Shown here one piece after another: positions 59,529 to 64,000 of a stretch of DNA of 64,000 nt (within the stretch, counting starts at the first letter, position 1; every line of letters starts with the position of its first letter). Origin of the DNA: Rhynchospora pubera (taxonomy: Eukaryota; Streptophyta; Magnoliopsida; Poales; Cyperaceae). The DNA is taken from positions 197,013,902-197,077,901 of the forward strand of contig CM051459.1 in the NCBI GenBank assembly GCA_028095005.1, given 5' to 3'. The notes beneath the pieces were generated by a model, which saw only the letters and a list, made by a program, of their open reading frames with translations, had not been told where the DNA came from and searched no databases. Position numbers and translations under genes: made by a program.

Positions 59529-61146
59529 GTGAGTCACTACAATCAAACTGTATTATACTCTCATGTTAATTGAATATTTTAAGTTCAAACTTTTCGAATC
59601 AAACAACCACAATCAATTGGTCAACACCAAGAAATGGCGAATGCACCAGTGTCAGACTAACAGGGTGCCAATGCTATTACTTTATATAACAAATTCCACC
59701 CATTTTCTCTCAATTGAAATTCAATACAATCTCAATGCAACTCTGGCATCTGGTTGTTCCTCTTCCAAGCTCCATTATTTTCAAGCTTCTTTGTAGGAAC
59801 AATCCATTGAACAACATGGAACGCATTACAATTTCTCCAATCAATTGGTCAGGTTGGTCCTATTGTTTCTCTTAAAATAAGGAATATTTATCTTATATTT
59901 CTCCTAAAATAGTTTTAGTATCCAATTTCTAATAAAAGTTGCAATTTGATGTTAACGATATTCATTTACTGGATCTATTTTTTTCCCTTTTGGCTTTTTA
60001 TTTTTGCCCCATGTGTGCAGATGCAAGTGATTAAGTTTTCCATTCAATAAAAATTAATTATTGTCTTAGATAAGTTCTATTTGCTTGAGATCTGCAATTA
60101 TTCCTCAACCAGGACTCAAAATTGACTTACTTTTAACCAATTCCTTACAAATTGTCTTGCTTCCTTTGATAAATAAAATTAATATATGGTTTGGATTGCA
60201 GCATTCAAAATTGATGGATAGGCCTCTAGAACTGGTTTGTAAGCGTGGTTTATTACCTAGAAAAACTCCTCAGTAAGTTTAGTTTGTTATGTAGCCATGA
60301 CTTTTTTACTATCATTTACTTATTGACAATTTTTTTGATAGCTCTAATATTACAAACTGAAGGAATGACAATAATAGTGGAGGTAGATTGGCTTCTATTT
60401 TGTGAAGAATGGAGTGTACCAGAGTCGAAGGGAACATCATGACATGGGTAGTTCTTTGACTACACATTAATTAGACATTCATTATCTGCTTTGTTGGTGC
60501 TTGAATCAAATTTTAGACATGGGTAATTCCCACAAGGGCAGTCATGGCAATAATAATATTAGCCTCACTGTTTCTGGCACCACCTCTATCTACCAGCTCA
60601 AGATCAGGCAAAAACAAAAAGTCTTTAGAGCAAGTGATTAAGTTTTCCATTCAATATAATATCTACACAATAAAAATCATGGTTGTATGATACTAATAGT
60701 TTGATACTTCCATGTACTGCACATTCAGTTAATGAATAACTAACATATTACTTTCTATTCTAGAGGCTCCAACCATGCTAGCATGGAAACAACATCCTCC
60801 TGGACTATTTCTTAAGAAAAACCTCCCTGGAAATCAAGAAGGAATGAGAAGGAAATAGGTACTGTTCACAATATCTGGTTCTGTTCCTCAAATTTCAATT
60901 AAGTGCTCTATATTTTGATAATTTTCTCAGTACATAATCGAAGTACTAAATCTGATGGTAATTTTGTATGGCTTGCTGATAAAATTTCTCAAATATTTGG
61001 TCTTCACCCCTTATGCTTCTACAAATGACATGATATGAAAGTATAAATAACATTCTTATATTTTGTTTTCTGGGATCAAAGTGCATTGTTTTTATACTCT
61101 GAACATTACTTTATTCAATTTTGATCACTATTTACTGGTAATTCAG
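59529..61146. other. Non-coding DNA between GLR and GDSL fragments
   Basis: No later GLR exon was found. A short hydrophobic frame starting at 60542 (MAIIILASLFLAPPLSTS) resembles a signal peptide and could belong to the GDSL remnant, but evidence is thin. A ~20-bp word with AAGTGATTAAGTTTTCCATT recurs at 60024 and 60630, a sign of local duplication. Confidence 0.35.
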
Positions 61147-61363
61147 GGTCAATGTATGAGCTTTGATGAGCAAATAGATTACTTTGCAACAATGTATGCT
61201 CTATTAGTAGGATGCTTGCCAGTATCGACCTACTGTGCCAACAAAAGTGATCACATTTTATGGGATCATTACCATCCGACCGAAGCAATGTCCTGATTGG
61301 TTACAACTGACAACAACTGCCTTCGAAGGATCTGCACCTTTACTTTACCCCCATCAATATAAA
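61147..61363 (+). pseudogene. GDSL esterase/lipase fragment with internal deletion
   Basis: After a likely acceptor (ATTCAG) the frame reads GQCMSFDEQIDYFATMYALL, then jumps directly to GCLPVSTYCANKSDHILWDH and YHPTEA. In plant GDSL lipases the first stretch is followed by ~120 residues including the GSND block, and the second is the C-terminal block with the catalytic Asp and His (DxxHP; here DHYHP). The middle and the N-terminal GDSL block are missing. After a stop at 61294-61296, the terminal TTAFEGSAPLLYP continues in another frame (about 61309-61350). It is a broken remnant. Confidence 0.65.
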
Positions 61364-61439
61364 CCAGCTTGTGTTTGGATGATTTTATTATTTCGAATGA
61401 GCAATGAAGTAGTAGGAGCCATGAACTGATAAATATTGC

Positions 61440-62127
61440 TAATCAACTAAATAGAGGAGTTGAAAATAATAAAACTTGTTCTTATTCAATGCAATTTTTA
61501 TAAAAATTTGCCCACACATTGGGTGGGCGTATATGCTAGTATTTACAAATGAATTTGATTGAATTCATTCTCTTTTACAAAGAAATAGTAAAAATATGTA
61601 AAAAATAATAAAAAGTTTTTAAAAAAAATGTAAAAAGTTTGCAAAGAGATTTCAATACGAAGGCCATATTGAATGGTTTTAATCTGTTATTTAAAATTTT
61701 AAAATTAAAATTTGATGGAATATAGTTAGAAATCTGGAATATAATTAGAATCCATTCTCTATTAGTCAATAGTCTTACTTCATGCATCGAGTCAACTCTG
61801 ATGCACACTCTTAACCTTAAAGTATATTGTATTAGGCAATTATCGCCACTCCAAAGCACAAATATTTTTATTTGCTGGAAGTATCATTATGACAGGATTA
61901 TAATTTCTTGCAAGTCATAGGCGTACAGGGAATATGATATCTTTCCGGGAAGGTTCAATGATAAGTTTCATTGTACATGGTTCCCATGGACCAGCTTGTA
62001 GAGGGCAAACTTTTAATTTGAATCGTCCGATTTAATCTTGACGAACAAATTTTTACAGGCAGCAAGAATTTCAATTGGATAACCTTTGATCCTTATTAGC
62101 AACCTCACAAATCACAAGTCTATATAT
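61440..62127. other. Intergenic; partial foldback family 2 sequence
   Basis: 61570-61700 carries AAAGAGATTTCAATACGAAG and ATATTGAATGGTTTTAATCT-type sequence like one arm of the elements at 3400, 5513 and 7114. The rest is unremarkable. Confidence 0.4.
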
Positions 62128-62605
62128 AAAGGTGCATAATGTGGACAACGGTCATGAAATTGAGTTCTTTTATTAACCATTTCGTTTATAGCACGAAACA
62201 AATTTTCATTTGAGTCAACCGCTTCGTTTCAAAATACGATCAAAACAATCATTTAACTGTCAATTAATTTTTATACATATTTTCTTATTTCGAAACGATC
62301 AAAATGTGTAATTGCATTCGATTTGCTGCTTTTACAATTAATTTATATATATATTTTTCTATTTCATGTACATAGCTGATAGATTTGATATTGCAATATT
62401 CCCGCTTCATAAAAAAATACTTATAAATACTTAAAAAAATCCATAAAAATGACATAAAACTGTTAATGTAAATAAACTAAACAAAAGACTGAAAAGAGGT
62501 CAGTTTCGTCTACCAAACGAAAATAGAAAAATAGCTTCGTTATCTGTTTCGAAGGAGACAAAAACGAAACGATTAACGGTTAAATGGAGTTACATTTGCA
62601 GCCCT
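62128..62605. mobile_element. hAT-like element, copy 3
   Basis: Left AAGGTGCATAATGTGGACAACGG and right (minus) ATAGGGCTGCAAATGTAACTC match the ends seen at 41422-42090. The interior ACGAAACGATTAACGG and complements agree with the family. No target duplication could be confirmed. Confidence 0.6.
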
Positions 62606-62843
62606 ATGTATGCAGGCTTATTGGACCATATGTCTCTCTCAGGCCCATATCATTTCCTTTTTTTGTTCTCTCTCTTTTTCTAGATTTGATTTTGGGCTTT
62701 GGGTGATTTTGTTGGCATGTTGGCCCAACAAGCAGAGTACTGATGATCACGGAAATTGTTTATAAGAACTCCCGGGGACCTCTCTTTTTTTTATTAGTTG
62801 AACTTGCAAGATTATTACAAGGCAAGGGAAATCATATTAAACT

Positions 62844-63933
62844 GGAAATTGATTACTGCCATCTTTATTTTTATCATCCCTACCATCGCTTGAAGCGTTC
62901 CCCTCTCCTCATCCATCGAAGCGAAGCGCTCCCCTCTCCCTAGCGAAGCGCTCCCCTCTCCCTAGCGAAGCGCTCCCTCTCCTCATCCAGTGAAGCGCTC
63001 CCCTCTCCTCATCCGAGTACGCTCCCTCTCCTTTCTACGCACTCTTCCATCTCTATCCCTTCTTTCTGTGCATCTCTCTCTTACCCCTCTCTTCCTTCTG
63101 TGCGTCATATTTGATTCACTTTGTTTATTGTATCTGTTCAATTTGTTATTTTTAAGTGTTCATTTTGTTTTGCTGTGCATTAGATTTTTGTGTTGATTTT
63201 ATACGTCTCACTTTGTTGGTGTAGATGTTCACTTTGTTCCATCATATGTTCAATTTGTTACTTTTAAGTGTTCAATTTGTTTTATTGTGCGTCAATGTTT
63301 ATTTTTTATGTCTCACTTTGTTGGTTTATATGTTCACTTTGTTACTTTTATGTGTTCAATTTATTTTAGTGTGTGTCAGTGTTTATTTTTTATGGCTCAC
63401 TTTGTTGGTGCATATGTTCACTTTGTTCATTCATATGTTCACTTTGTTACTCTTAATGTTCAATTTGTTTTACTGTGCGTCAGTGTTTATTTTTTATGTT
63501 TCATTTTGTTGGTGTATATGTTTACTTTGTTCATTTATATATTTAATTTGTTACTTTTGTGTGTTCAATTTGTTTTGCTGTTCGTCAGACTTCTGTGTTT
63601 ATTTTATATGTCTCACTTTGTTGGTGTATATGTTCACTTTGTTCATTCATGCGTTCAATTTGTTACTTTTATGTGTTCAATTTGTTTTGCTGTGAGGCGA
63701 GGTCCAAGGAAGACGAAAAAGGAAGGCGAGGTCTAACGGAGGCAGAAAAGGTCGGGAGTAGGAGAGGATCAGAGGAGAGGTGAGCGCGTCACTTTGTTGG
63801 TGAAGAGGAGGGGAGCGCGCACCAGAGAGAAGGGGAGGAGAGCGCATCTGAAGAGGGGGGAAGCGCACGGGAGGAAAATTGAGATTAACGATGGCAGAGA
63901 TTGCATAAATCGCGATGGCACTTATAATTCCTG
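62844..63933. mobile_element. Mutator-like element, copy 4 (1.1 kb)
   Basis: Left end GGAAATTGATTACTGCCATC and right end GATGGCACTTATAATTCCTG. TATTAAACT flanks both sides (62835-62843, 63934-63942), a perfect 9-bp duplication. The interior has GAAGCGCTCCCCTCTCC repeats (62890-63030), a tandem array at 63180-63690, and a GA-rich segment (63695-63880) that could pair with the CT-rich left part. No transposase. Confidence 0.88.
63180..63690. repeat. ~104-bp tandem array inside the Mutator-like element
   Basis: Units with CTCACTTTGTTGGTG, ATATGTTCACTTTGTTCATT and TGTTCAATTTGTTACTTTT start near 63207, 63312, 63396, 63500 and 63612. One copy is shortened by ~20 bp. Long open frames over the array encode repetitive hydrophobic peptides only because the units rarely contain stops. 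Confidence 0.8.
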
Positions 63934-64000
63934 TATTAAACTAAATAACCAATAAATAATTAAAGGAAAATTTACGAAACGAAAGATGCAAGTTTCGTTA

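Noticed and set aside
63225..63695. 156-residue open frame with many hydrophobic residues, looking like a membrane protein
   Set aside because: It is the translation of a ~104-bp tandem array; overlapping frames give equally repetitive peptides, and it lies inside a transposable element.

Overview
The window is nuclear DNA from a flowering plant. It is AT-rich, has introns with GT..AG borders, and is packed with transposable elements. Two intact plant genes are readable: an FD-type bZIP transcription factor on the minus strand (11701-12983) and a PIP2-type plasma-membrane aquaporin on the plus strand (50230-52473). Codon use, motifs and intron positions fit an angiosperm; I could not narrow the species.

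Layout. 0-11 kb: intergenic DNA with several small inverted-repeat elements, tRNA-derived SINE sequence, and a 1.7-kb solo Copia-type LTR (7806-9506). 11.7-13.1 kb: the FD-like gene. 13-16.5 kb: MITEs and a recent tandem duplication. 17.1-20.8 kb: an LTR interrupted by an inverted solo LTR of the same family (18234-20042, 5-bp target duplication GCCGC). 21.2-33.1 kb: a CACTA transposon with a decayed accessory ORF (minus strand). It contains a nested Copia-like element (21445-28498) that keeps gag but no pol and is bounded by the 5-bp duplication GTATT. That element's right LTR is itself split by a further insertion. 33.3-37.3 kb: exon-like remnants of an unrecognised minus-strand gene. 37.8-42.1 kb: hAT-like and Mutator-like non-autonomous elements, a nucleostemin-like GTPase exon fragment and a 67-bp minisatellite. 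44.6-47.1 kb: MITEs.

50-52.5 kb: the aquaporin gene. 53.2-56.7 kb: a repeat-rich block with a ten-copy 99-bp tandem array. 58.4-59.5 kb: an isolated glutamate-receptor-like (GLR) fragment. 61.1-61.4 kb: a collapsed GDSL esterase/lipase fragment. 62.1-63.9 kb: a hAT-like element and a Mutator-like element with perfect 9-bp target duplications.

The two intact genes are not functionally linked. FD would bind florigen (FT) through 14-3-3 proteins in nuclei of the shoot apex. The aquaporin moves water across the plasma membrane. The most informative part of the window is the nesting at 16.5-33.2 kb, where target-site duplications let the order of insertions be read. I see no complete system that looks new to biology. 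The most unusual items are a ~235-nt near-perfect hairpin beside the CACTA ORF, the dense palindrome families inside LTRs and CACTA ends, and the Ulp1-like segment in the CACTA ORF.
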